Source of the DNA: SVEL01 sp045123575
GTDB lineage: Bacteria > Bacillota > Clostridia > Lachnospirales > Lachnospiraceae
Direction: 5' to 3'
Length of the DNA: 64,000 bases
NCBI GenBank assembly: GCA_045123575.1
Contig: JBGVKG010000042.1
Coordinates: 1 to 64,000 of the forward strand
Shown here piece after piece: positions 25,857 to 33,799 of the stretch. The first letter of the stretch is position 1; each line of letters opens with the position of its first letter. Position numbers and translations under genes: made by a program. Under the pieces are notes generated by a model. That model saw only the letters and a program-made list of their open reading frames with translations, was not told where the DNA came from and made no database searches.

Positions 25857-27380
25857 ATGGCAATTAAGATTGCATTGTTAGTTGTTTTCTTTGGAATGAT
25901 GATAGGAGTTGGTATATATTCCAGAAAGCATACAAAGAGCGTTGATGATTTTGTACTAGGAGGAAGAGGTGTAGGTCCTTGGCTTACAGCATTTGCCTTT
26001 GGTACGTCATATTTTTCGTCGGTAGTATTTGTAGGATATGCAGGACAGTTTGGTTGGAAGTTCGGTTTGGCATCTACTTTCATAGGTCTTGGAAATGCAT
26101 TTATAGGTAGTTTGATGGCTTGGGTGGTTCTTGGAAGAAGAACAAGAGTTATGACACAGCATTTAGAGTCTAAGACTATGCCGGAGTTTTTCGGAAAAAG
26201 ATTCAATAGTGATAAATTGAAACTGGCGGCATCTGTTATAGTATTCGTATTCCTTGTGCCGTATACAGCATCCATTTACAATGGTCTATCAAACTTGTTT
26301 GGAATGGCATTCGATATAGATTACAAGATATGTGTTATCGTTATGGCGGTACTTACTGGTGTATATGTTATCGTTGGTGGTTATATGGCTACAGCAATCA
26401 ATGATTTTATACAGGGTATAATTATGTTAGTAGGTATATGTGCCGTAATTATAGCTGTTTTAAATGGACAGGGTGGTTTCTACGAAGCTGTAATGAAGTT
26501 ATCAAAGATTCCAAGTGAAGTACCTATTACTTTAGGTCAGGAAGGCGCGTATGCTTCATTTTTTGGTCCAGACCCAATGTCTCTTTTGAGTGTAGTTATA
26601 TTAACATCTCTCGGTACATGGGGATTGCCACAGATGGTACATAAGTTTTATGCTATAAAGGATGAGAAGTCTATTAAGACAGGAACAGTTATATCTACAG
26701 TATTTGCAGTAGTAGTAGCTGGTGGTTCATATTTCTTAGGTGGATTTGCAAGATTATTTGAAGATAAAGCTAAATATGTAGATGGTGTGTTACAGTTTGA
26801 CAGTCTTATACCAGGTATGTTATCAACATTGTCAGATTTACTTATAGGTATTGTGGTAGTACTTGTGTTGTCAGCGTCTATGTCTACATTATCATCGCTT
26901 GTTATGACATCTAGCTCAACACTTACACTTGATTTTATAAAAGGAACTATAGCTAAGAATATAAGCGAGAAGAAGCAGGTGCTTATAATGAGAATATTCA
27001 TAGCAGTATTCATTATTATATCAGTAGTGCTTGCACTTGACCCTCCAACATTTATAGCGCAGCTTATGGGTATCTCATGGGGGGCGTTGGCAGGAGCATT
27101 CTTGGCACCATATATGTATAGTTTATACTTTAAGTGGGTTACTAAGGCTTCTGTTTGGGCAAGTTTCGTATGTGGTGTAGGTATAACAGTTGCTAATATG
27201 TTCTTTAACTTCTTCTCAAATTCAATCGTAGCAGGAGCAGTGGCAATGATAGCAGGACTTATTATCGTACCTATTGTTAGTTTAGTTACTCCTAAGCTTA
27301 GAGGCGATTTGGTTGGAGATATATTTAAGTGCTACGAAAAGACGGTTGTGGTGTCTAAGAAAAAATCATTGGAAGAGTAG
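25857..27380 (+). CDS. Sodium:solute symporter (SSS family)
   Basis: The 507-residue membrane protein opens with YSRKHTKSVDDFVLGGRGVGPWLTAFAFGTSYFSSVVFVG, the SSS-family pattern, and contains ASMSTLSSLVMTSSSTLTLD, the sodium-site region of helix 8. It is related to its divergent neighbour but clearly different in substrate-site residues. The substrate is unknown. TAGGAGGAA precedes the ATG. Confidence 0.9.
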   Translation: MAIKIALLVVFFGMMIGVGIYSRKHTKSVDDFVLGGRGVGPWLTAFAFGTSYFSSVVFVGYAGQFGWKFGLASTFIGLGNAFIGSLMAWVVLGRRTRVMTQHLESKTMPEFFGKRFNSDKLKLAASVIVFVFLVPYTASIYNGLSNLFGMAFDIDYKICVIVMAVLTGVYVIVGGYMATAINDFIQGIIMLVGICAVIIAVLNGQGGFYEAVMKLSKIPSEVPITLGQEGAYASFFGPDPMSLLSVVILTSLGTWGLPQMVHKFYAIKDEKSIKTGTVISTVFAVVVAGGSYFLGGFARLFEDKAKYVDGVLQFDSLIPGMLSTLSDLLIGIVVVLVLSASMSTLSSLVMTSSSTLTLDFIKGTIAKNISEKKQVLIMRIFIAVFIIISVVLALDPPTFIAQLMGISWGALAGAFLAPYMYSLYFKWVTKASVWASFVCGVGITVANMFFNFFSNSIVAGAVAMIAGLIIVPIVSLVTPKLRGDLVGDIFKCYEKTVVVSKKKSLEE

Positions 27381-27413
27381 GTTTTGATTTAATATTATAT
27401 AATAAAGTAAAAT

Positions 27414-27465
27414 ACTCCCTTTAGGTAGATTTAGTAAATAACTAAGTTACTTAAGGGGAGTTTTT
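27414..27465 (+). terminator. Terminator after the symporter gene
   Basis: ACTCCCTTTAGGTA (27414 onward) pairs imperfectly with TACTTAAGGGGAGT, followed by a T-run. It resembles the terminator at 21802-21862 in sequence as well as shape. Confidence 0.75.
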
Positions 27466-27516
27466 GTTAATGCTGAACAAATTAATAAAAAAATGAATAT
27501 CTTAGAAAAAAATATC

Positions 27517-27546
27517 TTGTATTGATTGCTAATTTTGTACTATAAT
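27517..27546 (+). promoter_or_regulatory. Promoter of guaA
   Basis: TTGTAT (27517-27522), 18-bp spacer, TATAAT (27541-27546). The transcript would have a leader of about 105 nt. Confidence 0.65.
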
Positions 27547-27589
27547 AAAAAACGCCTAAAGGGCATAGTCTGATAAGATGTTTATATAT

Positions 27590-27627
27590 GAATACATTTT
27601 GTATTCCGATGGAATATGAATTATCGG
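27590..27627 (+). promoter_or_regulatory. Leader hairpins upstream of guaA
   Basis: GAATAC (27590-27595) pairs with GTATTC (27601-27606). Alternatives that overlap it are ATTCC/GGAAT with a GAT loop, and CCGAT (27606-27610) with ATCGG (27623-27627). The pairings compete, as in an attenuator or riboswitch. I do not recognise the purine riboswitch consensus here. Confidence 0.35.
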
Positions 27628-27657
27628 ATTAATTTTATTAACGTAAGGAGAGTAACG

Positions 27658-28950
27658 ATGAAACAGGATATGATTGTTATTCTGGACTTAGGAAGTACAG
27701 AGAATACTACTATTGCCAGACAGATTCGTGATTTAGGTGTATACAGTGAGATACATCCACATGACATTACAGTAGATGAGTTAAATGCGCTTGACAATGT
27801 TAAGGGTATCATCTTAAACGGCGGCGAAAACAGAGTGGTAGATGGCGTGGCTGTTGAGGTTAATGCAGATATCTACACATGTGGTTACCCAGTGATGTCA
27901 ATTGATCATCCGACAGCTAAGTGCGAGCAGCAGCTTGCAGAGCTCCCAGATGAGGCGACATTGAAGGCATTTGTATTTGATACATGTAAGGCAGATGCTA
28001 ACTGGAACATGAAGAACTTTATCGAGGATCAGGTAGAGTTAGTTCGTCGTCAGGTTGGAGATAAGAAGGTATTACTCGCTCTTTCAGGTGGTGTAGATTC
28101 ATCTGTAGTAGCAGCACTTCTCTTAAAGGCTATCGGCAAGCAGTTAGTATGTGTACACGTTAACCATGGTCTTATGCGTAAGAATGAGTCTGAGAACGTA
28201 GTTGAGGTATTCAAGAATCAGCTTGATGCAAACCTTATCTATGTAGATGCAACAGACAGATTCCTTGATAAGTTAGCAGGAGTTGCAGACCCAGAGGAAA
28301 AGAGAAAGATCATCGGTGGCGAGTTTATCAGAGTATTCGAGGAAGAAGCTAGAAAGCTTGAGGGAATCGAATTCCTTGGACAGGGAACAATCTACCCAGA
28401 TATTATAGAGTCAGGTACAAAGACAGCTAAGTGCGTTAAGTCACATCACAATGTAGGAGGTCTTCCAGAGGATCTTCAGTTCCAGCTTGTAGAACCACTT
28501 GCACAGCTCTTCAAGGATGAGGTTAGAGCTTGTGGTGTTGAGCTTGGTTTACCAGCAGAGATGGTATATCGTCAGCCATTCCCAGGCCCAGGTCTCGGAG
28601 TTCGTTGTCTTGGTGCTATCACAAGAGAGCGTCTTGAGGCACTTCGTGAGTCAGATGCTATCCTTCGTGATGAGTTCGCAAAGGCAGGTCTTGATAAGAC
28701 AGTATGGCAGTACTTCACAGTAGTACCAGATTTCAAGGCAGTTGGTGTAAGAGATAACGCTAGAAGTATGGGATATATGTGTGTTATCCGTGCTGTTAAT
28801 ACAATCGATGCTATGACAGCTACAATCGAGAGAATCGATTACGATCTCTTAGAGAAGATTGCTGACAGAATTACATCAGAAGTTACAAGTATCAACAGAG
28901 TGGTATATGAGATAACAAAGAAACCAGTAGCTACTATAGAGTTTGAATGA
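27658..28950 (+). CDS. guaA: GMP synthase with truncated, Cys-less glutaminase domain
   Basis: The 430-residue protein keeps the ATP-pyrophosphatase domain, with SGGVDSS (143-149), and the dimerisation/XMP-binding C-terminus ending PVATIEFE. The N-terminal class I glutaminase domain is reduced to about 115 residues: the first strands are recognisable (VILDLGS, RDLGVYSEIHPH, ILNGGENRV), but the nucleophile region reads VMSIDHPTAK instead of GICYG, and the part with the catalytic His-Glu is missing (normal length is about 515). It should make GMP from XMP using ammonia, or with a separate glutaminase. AAGGAG supports ATG 27658. Its last codons overlap the attachment site. Confidence 0.9.
   Translation: MKQDMIVILDLGSTENTTIARQIRDLGVYSEIHPHDITVDELNALDNVKGIILNGGENRVVDGVAVEVNADIYTCGYPVMSIDHPTAKCEQQLAELPDEATLKAFVFDTCKADANWNMKNFIEDQVELVRRQVGDKKVLLALSGGVDSSVVAALLLKAIGKQLVCVHVNHGLMRKNESENVVEVFKNQLDANLIYVDATDRFLDKLAGVADPEEKRKIIGGEFIRVFEEEARKLEGIEFLGQGTIYPDIIESGTKTAKCVKSHHNVGGLPEDLQFQLVEPLAQLFKDEVRACGVELGLPAEMVYRQPFPGPGLGVRCLGAITRERLEALRESDAILRDEFAKAGLDKTVWQYFTVVPDFKAVGVRDNARSMGYMCVIRAVNTIDAMTATIERIDYDLLEKIADRITSEVTSINRVVYEITKKPVATIEFE
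28935..28948 (+). other. attL core, 14-bp direct repeat at the guaA 3' end
   Basis: TATAGAGTTTGAAT occurs here in the last guaA codons and again at 42893-42906. At the right copy the text continues with TAG, so an uninterrupted guaA would also end I-E-F-E-stop. Confidence 0.8.
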
Positions 28951-28961
28951 TGTGAAAATAG

Positions 28962-28996
28962 CGGGAAGCCCGATAAGTAGGGGCTTCCCGTTTTCT
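28962..28996 (+). terminator. Terminator at the left end of the element
   Basis: CGGGAAGCCC and GGGCTTCCCG form a perfect 10-bp stem with a 9-nt loop, followed by TTTTCTT. It would end guaA transcription after integration. Confidence 0.9.
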
Positions 28997-28998
28997 TC

Positions 28999-29020
28999 GT
29001 CTACAAAATGTCTACAAAAT
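28999..29020 (+). repeat. Left arm-type integrase sites (GTCTACAAAAT x2)
   Basis: Two perfect, adjacent 11-bp copies of GTCTACAAAAT. Related GTCTACA copies occur with the same 11-bp spacing near the right end. Confidence 0.65.
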
Positions 29021-29033
29021 TATGAAATAAGAT

Positions 29034-29501
29034 TTATGACTTGTTAAACCATTCGTTATAAACTGCTAATGTGCATCGATAATGTGATTGAGTTGCATCA
29101 TAATGTTCTTTCTGATCTTTATTCGTAACAAGATTTTGTATTTCTATTAAATACATTTTCTCAAAACGTTCTTTATCTAGTTTACCATCAAGATATTTGC
29201 CACATGCTTCTTCATATGCATTCCGATATTGTTCTTCGGCACTTTCAAATGCCTTTATTAATATTTTGCTTGAAGGATTTTTTACAAGTTCGAGTCCGTA
29301 GTGTGCAATTTCACGAGAAGCAACATTTATTAGTTCTCGTAGTTGTATTTCTAGTTGTCCTTGACCAGTTTTTGCTTGAATTTCAGCTAACTCATTTGTA
29401 CGCTGTGTAAGTGCTTTGTTTTTTGAAAATGTGTATATTGAGAAAATAAAGGCACATAATGCAATAAGTGCAGATAATATGCTGATAATAATACTTGCCA
29501 T
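29034..29501 (-). CDS. Small membrane-anchored protein of unknown function
   Basis: The 155-residue protein has one N-terminal membrane helix (about 4-24), then a helical cytoplasmic region. No family recognised. It is the last gene of a three-gene minus-strand unit headed by the element repressor. Confidence 0.6.
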   Translation of the reverse strand: MASIIISILSALIALCAFIFSIYTFSKNKALTQRTNELAEIQAKTGQGQLEIQLRELINVASREIAHYGLELVKNPSSKILIKAFESAEEQYRNAYEEACGKYLDGKLDKERFEKMYLIEIQNLVTNKDQKEHYDATQSHYRCTLAVYNEWFNKS

Positions 29502-29515
29502 ATTGTTAACCTCCG

Positions 29516-29788
29516 TTATTGTTTTTTTATTGTTGCTTTTATTTGAGATATTAGTTCTAGTATGGATTGATTTTCAGCGTGTTCTAAAATGGGGTGAAAT
29601 TCTGTCCAACTCTCCTCCATTAGAGCGATAAGCTCTAATTTGTATTTTTCGGATACTGGTTCTTGACTTTCGGAATAAATCAAACCATTAATAGAATTTG
29701 CAATTTCGGTTACCGTTTTTGAATTGGGACTGTTACAAAGTTTCTTGCAATAATATTTTGCTCTTTCTTTTTTTGTCATTGATGCCAT
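29516..29788 (-). CDS. Small hypothetical protein
   Basis: The 90-residue protein starts MASMTKKERAKYYCKKLCNSPNSKTV, is helical and hydrophilic, and lies between the repressor and the membrane protein gene with short gaps. No family recognised. Confidence 0.55.
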   Translation of the reverse strand: MASMTKKERAKYYCKKLCNSPNSKTVTEIANSINGLIYSESQEPVSEKYKLELIALMEESWTEFHPILEHAENQSILELISQIKATIKKQ

Positions 29789-29807
29789 CTTTTTATCTCC
29801 TTGTGAT

Positions 29808-30455
29808 TTATTTTTGTTTTTCCCATTCGGCTCTCATGATTTCATTTCTTATTTTTAGTCGTTCTTCTTCTGAAATTCCTGAAAAGTCCGTTTTTGTAAT
29901 AGGATAATTCTCGTAACTATCAATCAATCTTTTTTTCTCGGAATCATAATAATCCTGAGGATAATCATAATTGACTAATCTGCTGTGTAACTCGGATACC
30001 TTTTTGATTATAGCACAGATATCTTGGCTATAGGTATTATCTGGATTGCGCTTATTCTCGCAATGATAGAACATCATTTGAATCCAGTTACGATTAGCAT
30101 CATCGGTTTCAGAACCATCTTCGATATCAACTCGGTCATGTATTATTGTCTTGCAGGAGAACTCCTTTGTTTCATATAACTCAAATAGAAAGCTCATTAC
30201 ATCTCCAAGAGAATTCATATGTGACTGTTCGTCTCTGCCACATAACCAATCCATAGATACATTACATTTATCTGCAATATTAATAACTACATCTACCGTT
30301 GGCTTATTTCGTCCGCTTTCATATGCAGACAAGGTGGGCTGTGGAATACACATAAACTCAGAAAACTCTTTTTGAGTTTTTTTCATTATAACGGTTCTTA
30401 GATTTTTAAGGCGTTCTCCAAAGATGTTCTCTTTGTCTCCATCTAATATGCTCAT
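29808..30455 (-). CDS. XRE-family transcriptional repressor of the element
   Basis: The 215-residue protein has an N-terminal Cro/CI-type helix-turn-helix (about 13-68: RLKNLRTVIMKKTQKEFSE ... QPTLSAYESGRNKP ... ADKCNVSMDWLCG) and a helical C-terminal part. It is divergent from the integration/mobilization genes, and the intergenic region holds a consensus promoter and a palindrome, so it probably controls excision and transfer. Confidence 0.85.
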   Translation of the reverse strand: MSILDGDKENIFGERLKNLRTVIMKKTQKEFSEFMCIPQPTLSAYESGRNKPTVDVVINIADKCNVSMDWLCGRDEQSHMNSLGDVMSFLFELYETKEFSCKTIIHDRVDIEDGSETDDANRNWIQMMFYHCENKRNPDNTYSQDICAIIKKVSELHSRLVNYDYPQDYYDSEKKRLIDSYENYPITKTDFSGISEEERLKIRNEIMRAEWEKQK

Positions 30456-30548
30456 AATTAACCTCCATAAAATTTATTCTGAATCCTATTATAACATATA
30501 GAATGGAATATTTATATAGGAAAATAAAAAATATAACAAAAACTAATA

Positions 30549-30576
30549 TTGACATAGGATAATAATATGATATAAT
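30549..30576 (+). promoter_or_regulatory. Consensus promoter of the element's rightward operon
   Basis: TTGACA (30549-30554), 16-bp spacer, TATAAT (30571-30576). Confidence 0.85.
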
Positions 30577-30585
30577 GATAAATAT

Positions 30586-30605
30586 AATAAATACTAATAT
30601 TTATT
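30586..30605. promoter_or_regulatory. Candidate repressor operator palindrome
   Basis: AATAAATA and TATTTATT form a perfect inverted repeat around CTAA, just after the -10 box. The position suits repression. Confidence 0.45.
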
Positions 30606-30639
30606 AAAAATCAGAATTTAAAGAAAGGAGAACGAGCTT

Positions 30640-30837
30640 ATGGCAGAAGAAAGATTACCATTATTTGTTGGCGTTGACACTGTAAAGTATGATTTAGGGG
30701 TATCTAGAGCAAAGGCATATGAAGTGATTAAGCAGCTTAACAAGGAATTAAAGGAACAGAATCCGAGAGCAATTGTTGTTTCTGGGAAAGTAAATCGTAT
30801 ATGGTACGAGGAAGCTTGCCTAAAGGTGGCAAATTGA
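30640..30837 (+). CDS. Excisionase-like winged-helix protein
   Basis: The 65-residue protein MAEERLPLFVGVDTVKYDLGVSRAKAYEVIKQLN ... VNRIWYEEACLKVAN has the size and pattern of small DNA-binding proteins (HTH with SRAKAYEVIKQ) that act as excisionases in integrative elements. GAAAGGAG precedes the ATG. First gene of the rightward operon. Confidence 0.65.
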   Translation: MAEERLPLFVGVDTVKYDLGVSRAKAYEVIKQLNKELKEQNPRAIVVSGKVNRIWYEEACLKVAN

Positions 30838-30861
30838 TGAAAAATGTTTTAGAAAAGAAAA

Positions 30862-30936
30862 AAGCTCCATTGCTGGAGCTTGCACACATTATGTAATGTA
30901 TGTAATCTGGTAAATTCATCATAGCATAATGAGTGC
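30862..30936 (+). promoter_or_regulatory. Two tandem hairpins between excisionase and replication genes
   Basis: AAGCTCCA/TGGAGCTT (30862-30881) is followed by GCACACATTATG (30882-30893) paired with CATAATGAGTGC (30925-30936). There is no clear U-tract; it may be an attenuator or a processing site. Confidence 0.5.
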
Positions 30937-30971
30937 TTCTTTTCAACGAAAATTTACGAAAGGAGTATTTA

Positions 30972-31829
30972 ATGGCTGTATTAAAGAACAAAACCCAGAA
31001 TAATTTTACGATGATAAGTAATAACATTCTGCGAGACAAAGAGCTTAGCATGAAAGACAGAGGAGTTCTTTGTACGATTATCAGTTTGCCAGACGGATGG
31101 GATTTTAGTATTGCCGGTCTTAGCGCATTGGTTCCGGAAGGCAAGGATTCAATAAGGAAATCTGTTATCAAACTGGAAAAACTGAGCTATATAGTAAGAA
31201 GGCAGTTTAGGAATGCGCAAGGCAAATATGAAACTGAGATAGAAGTATATCCAAACAAGTTGAAAGACAGAGAAAACGGTGACGAGTTTACCGTGGCGGA
31301 TTTACCGACACGGGATAATCGCAACGGATTAGCCGTCACGGTAAATCCAACGGAATATAATACTGATAATAAAAAATTGAATATTAATAAAGATAATATC
31401 AAATCAATCAATCTATCATCTGATGTGATGGATGGAGAGATAGATATTATCAAATACAAAGAGTTGATTGCTGAAAACATCAAGTTGGAGTGGTTATTAG
31501 AGATAGCAAATAATCACAATGAAGATGAAATGGCAATGGTAAATGAAGTTTATGGAGTTATTTGCGATATGGTTTGTTACCCTAGGGAGAATGTGACAAT
31601 AAGAGGTGTTACGTATCCTTGGGAAGTGGTAAAGTTGCAATTCTTGAAACTTAAATATCAGCATATAGCAGATATTCTCAATAGGATAGTGGATAAGGAG
31701 CTTAACATTAAGAATATGTCAGCTTATCTGGTGTCAACATTGTATACGCAAAGTACAGTGGGAACGTTAGAAGCCCAAGCAAATCTGACAGATGATTATT
31801 TAAAGTTCCTTAGAGGGAGCATTTATTAG
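30972..31829 (+). CDS. Replication-initiator-like helix-turn-helix protein
   Basis: The 285-residue protein begins MAVLKNKTQNNFTMISNNILRDKELSMKDRGVLCTIISLPDGWDFS, an N-terminal winged-helix typical of phage/plasmid replisome organisers and RepA-like proteins, with KDSIRKSVIKLEKLSYIVRRQ as recognition region. The C-terminal part is helical. The ATG at 30972 is supported by AAAGGAG. It may drive replication of the excised circle. Confidence 0.7.
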   Translation: MAVLKNKTQNNFTMISNNILRDKELSMKDRGVLCTIISLPDGWDFSIAGLSALVPEGKDSIRKSVIKLEKLSYIVRRQFRNAQGKYETEIEVYPNKLKDRENGDEFTVADLPTRDNRNGLAVTVNPTEYNTDNKKLNINKDNIKSINLSSDVMDGEIDIIKYKELIAENIKLEWLLEIANNHNEDEMAMVNEVYGVICDMVCYPRENVTIRGVTYPWEVVKLQFLKLKYQHIADILNRIVDKELNIKNMSAYLVSTLYTQSTVGTLEAQANLTDDYLKFLRGSIY

Positions 31830-31843
31830 AAAGGAGACTGAGT

Positions 31844-32935
31844 ATGGCAGTGTATAAAGACAAATGGAACGGTTATGGTGGCAACAAATGGCGTGTTGCC
31901 TGCTATTACACCGATTGGCAGGGAAAGAGAGTGAAACATGAGAAACGTGGTTTTGAAACTAAGAAGGAAGCGGCTACTTATGAAAGAGAATTCCTTGCAA
32001 AGATGACTAAAGATATCAATATGGGATTTGGAAGCTTTATAGATATCTATATGAGGGATATAAAGCCCCAAATTAAGCTTAGTACTTATGCAACTAAGGA
32101 AAATATAATTAACACTCATATACGCCCTTATTTCGAGAATAGGAGCCTATCAAGCATAAATTCAACGGATATATTACAGTGGCAGAATGAGTTGTTATGT
32201 CTTCGTGATGATGACGGCAGGGGATATAAGCAGACTTATCTTAGAACTATACAGAATCAGTTGAATGCTATATTTAACCACGCTGTAAAGTACTATGATT
32301 TGCCTAAAAACCCAAGCATCGTAAATAAGAAGATGGGGAAAACCAAGGCAAAGGAAATGTTGTTTTGGACAAAAGAAGAATACCTTAAATTTATTGAAGC
32401 TGTTAAGGACAAGCCTATGTCATATTATGCTTTCCAGCTTCTATATTGGACTGGTATCAGATGCGGAGAACTGCTTGCGCTTACAATGGAAGACTTTGAT
32501 TTGGAAAAGAGAACCATGCGTATCAATAAGACATTTCAGGTTATCAAAGGGGAAGAGGTTATCACATCTCCTAAGACGGAAAAGAGTAATCGAATAATTG
32601 AACTTCCGAAATTCTTGTGTGAAGAAATGGATGATTATTTTGGAACACTTTATAAGCCAAATAGCAAAAGTAGAATATTTGAAGTGACAAAATATTATCT
32701 TCATCACGAGATTGCAAGAGGATGCAAAGCTTCTAGTGTTAAGAAAATAAGAATTCATGATTTAAGGCATTCTAGCTGTGCATTACTTATTAATTTAGGA
32801 TATTCGCCTATACAGATAGCTGAAAGATTAGGACATGAAAGTGTAACGATAACAGAAAGGTATTCGCATCTTTATCCATCGGTTCAGAGAGATATGGCAA
32901 ATAGCCTTAATAAAGCCTTTACAGAGGCAGAATAG
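31844..32935 (+). CDS. Tyrosine recombinase (integrase)
   Basis: The 363-residue protein has an arm-binding N-terminus (VACYYTDWQGKRVKHEKRGFETKKEA), a SAM-like core-binding domain, and a catalytic domain with Arg in TGIRCGELLAL (about 204-214), HDLRHSSCALL, GHESVTITERYSHLYP (Tyr about residue 343). All catalytic residues are present. It is of the Tn916/phage-integrase type found in clostridial elements and would act at the 14-bp core sites. Confidence 0.95.
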   Translation: MAVYKDKWNGYGGNKWRVACYYTDWQGKRVKHEKRGFETKKEAATYEREFLAKMTKDINMGFGSFIDIYMRDIKPQIKLSTYATKENIINTHIRPYFENRSLSSINSTDILQWQNELLCLRDDDGRGYKQTYLRTIQNQLNAIFNHAVKYYDLPKNPSIVNKKMGKTKAKEMLFWTKEEYLKFIEAVKDKPMSYYAFQLLYWTGIRCGELLALTMEDFDLEKRTMRINKTFQVIKGEEVITSPKTEKSNRIIELPKFLCEEMDDYFGTLYKPNSKSRIFEVTKYYLHHEIARGCKASSVKKIRIHDLRHSSCALLINLGYSPIQIAERLGHESVTITERYSHLYPSVQRDMANSLNKAFTEAE

Positions 32936-32946
32936 GAGTGAGTACT

Positions 32947-33306
32947 ATGGCAAATAAAAGACCTGCACTTGTAAAGAAGGTAGATGTGGAGAAGAATTAT
33001 GATTATCCAAGAAAAAGAAATGTCGTTATGAATTTTAGAGTAAGTGAAAATGAGAGAAATCTTATTAATGCCAGAATGGCACTGTCGGGCTTAAATAGGT
33101 CGGAATATTTTATTGAGAGTTGTTTGTATCAGAAGATTTTGGTTAAAGGAAATATTAAAAGCTTTGGAGCAATTAAAGATAAAATAGAAGACTTAAATAA
33201 AAAATTTGATAACGATATTATGCTAGAAAACTTGGAACCGGAAGAGAGGGAATCTCTTCGAATGATACTTGAAATATTAAATAAATTGTTTGGAAAGGAA
33301 GGATAA
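32947..33306 (+). CDS. MobC-like mobilization protein
   Basis: The 119-residue protein has a ribbon-helix-helix-like region (KRNVVMNFRVSENERNLINARMALSGLNRSEYFIESCL), typical of MobC-type auxiliary relaxosome proteins that bind oriT. AGGAG with eight bases spacing supports ATG 32947. It lies 11 bp after the integrase gene. Confidence 0.75.
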   Translation: MANKRPALVKKVDVEKNYDYPRKRNVVMNFRVSENERNLINARMALSGLNRSEYFIESCLYQKILVKGNIKSFGAIKDKIEDLNKKFDNDIMLENLEPEERESLRMILEILNKLFGKEG

Positions 33307-33307
33307 T

Positions 33308-33607
33308 ATGGCGCAGAAAAGTTATGAGGAAAGAATAAGTGAGCTTCAAACTAAACAGAAGCAGTTGGCAGAGCAGGAGAAGATGCTTAAGAGAAGACAG
33401 TCCCAGGAGGAACGTAAGCAGAGAACAAGAAGACTTATTGAAATGGGTGGAATAGTGGAGTCAGTACTTGGTAGAACTACTATAGATGAAGATAAAGAAA
33501 GACTACTTATGTTTCTTAAAAATCAAGAAAAAAATGGCAGATATTTCTCTAAGGCAATGAATAACTCAATAGTTGCAACTGCAAACAATGTCAAAGAGGA
33601 ACTATAA
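33308..33607 (+). CDS. Small coiled-coil mobilization-associated protein
   Basis: The 99-residue protein MAQKSYEERISELQTKQKQLAEQEKMLKRRQSQEERKQRTRRLIEMGG has a highly charged coiled coil followed by a C-terminal helix, like the small proteins encoded just before MobA/MobL relaxases in clostridial elements. The start overlaps the end of the MobC-like frame region, with AAGGAAGGA upstream. Confidence 0.7.
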   Translation: MAQKSYEERISELQTKQKQLAEQEKMLKRRQSQEERKQRTRRLIEMGGIVESVLGRTTIDEDKERLLMFLKNQEKNGRYFSKAMNNSIVATANNVKEEL

Positions 33608-33624
33608 ATTTGCACATCCCTTAA

Positions 33625-33760
33625 TTTATTAAGGGCGCACTTATATGTGGGCGAAGCCCACATTGCATAAGTTTGGTGCAGGGCACCAACCGGTCAGCTA
33701 AAGCTGCCGGGCGCGTTCCGTCGGCGGGTCTTATGCAGACGGCATAAGCACCATTTTGCA
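33625..33760. other. oriT of RSF1010/R1162 type
   Basis: On the minus strand, the inverted repeat ATGTGGGC-ttc-GCCCACAT (33645-33663) is followed after 1 nt by TAAGTGCGCCCTTA (33643-33630), which matches the R1162/RSF1010 nic region TAAGTGCG|CCCT. Three more inverted repeats follow (TTGGTGC/GCACCAA; CCGG.CAGCT/AGCTGCCGG; CTTATGC/GCATAAG). The stretch is far more GC-rich than its surroundings and lies directly before the relaxase gene. The 33608-33799 gap has no other gene. Confidence 0.85.
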
Positions 33761-33799
33761 TATTGATGATATTGGCACATGGAAAAGAGGTGATGCAAA

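Noticed and set aside
27590..27657. Purine riboswitch upstream of guaA
   Set aside because: The conserved loops and P1 stem of the purine riboswitch are not recognisable; only competing short hairpins are seen.
27616..27657. Earlier start for guaA at 27616
   Set aside because: The 14 extra residues do not look like GuaA, and AAGGAG with the ATG at 27658 fits the family's normal beginning.
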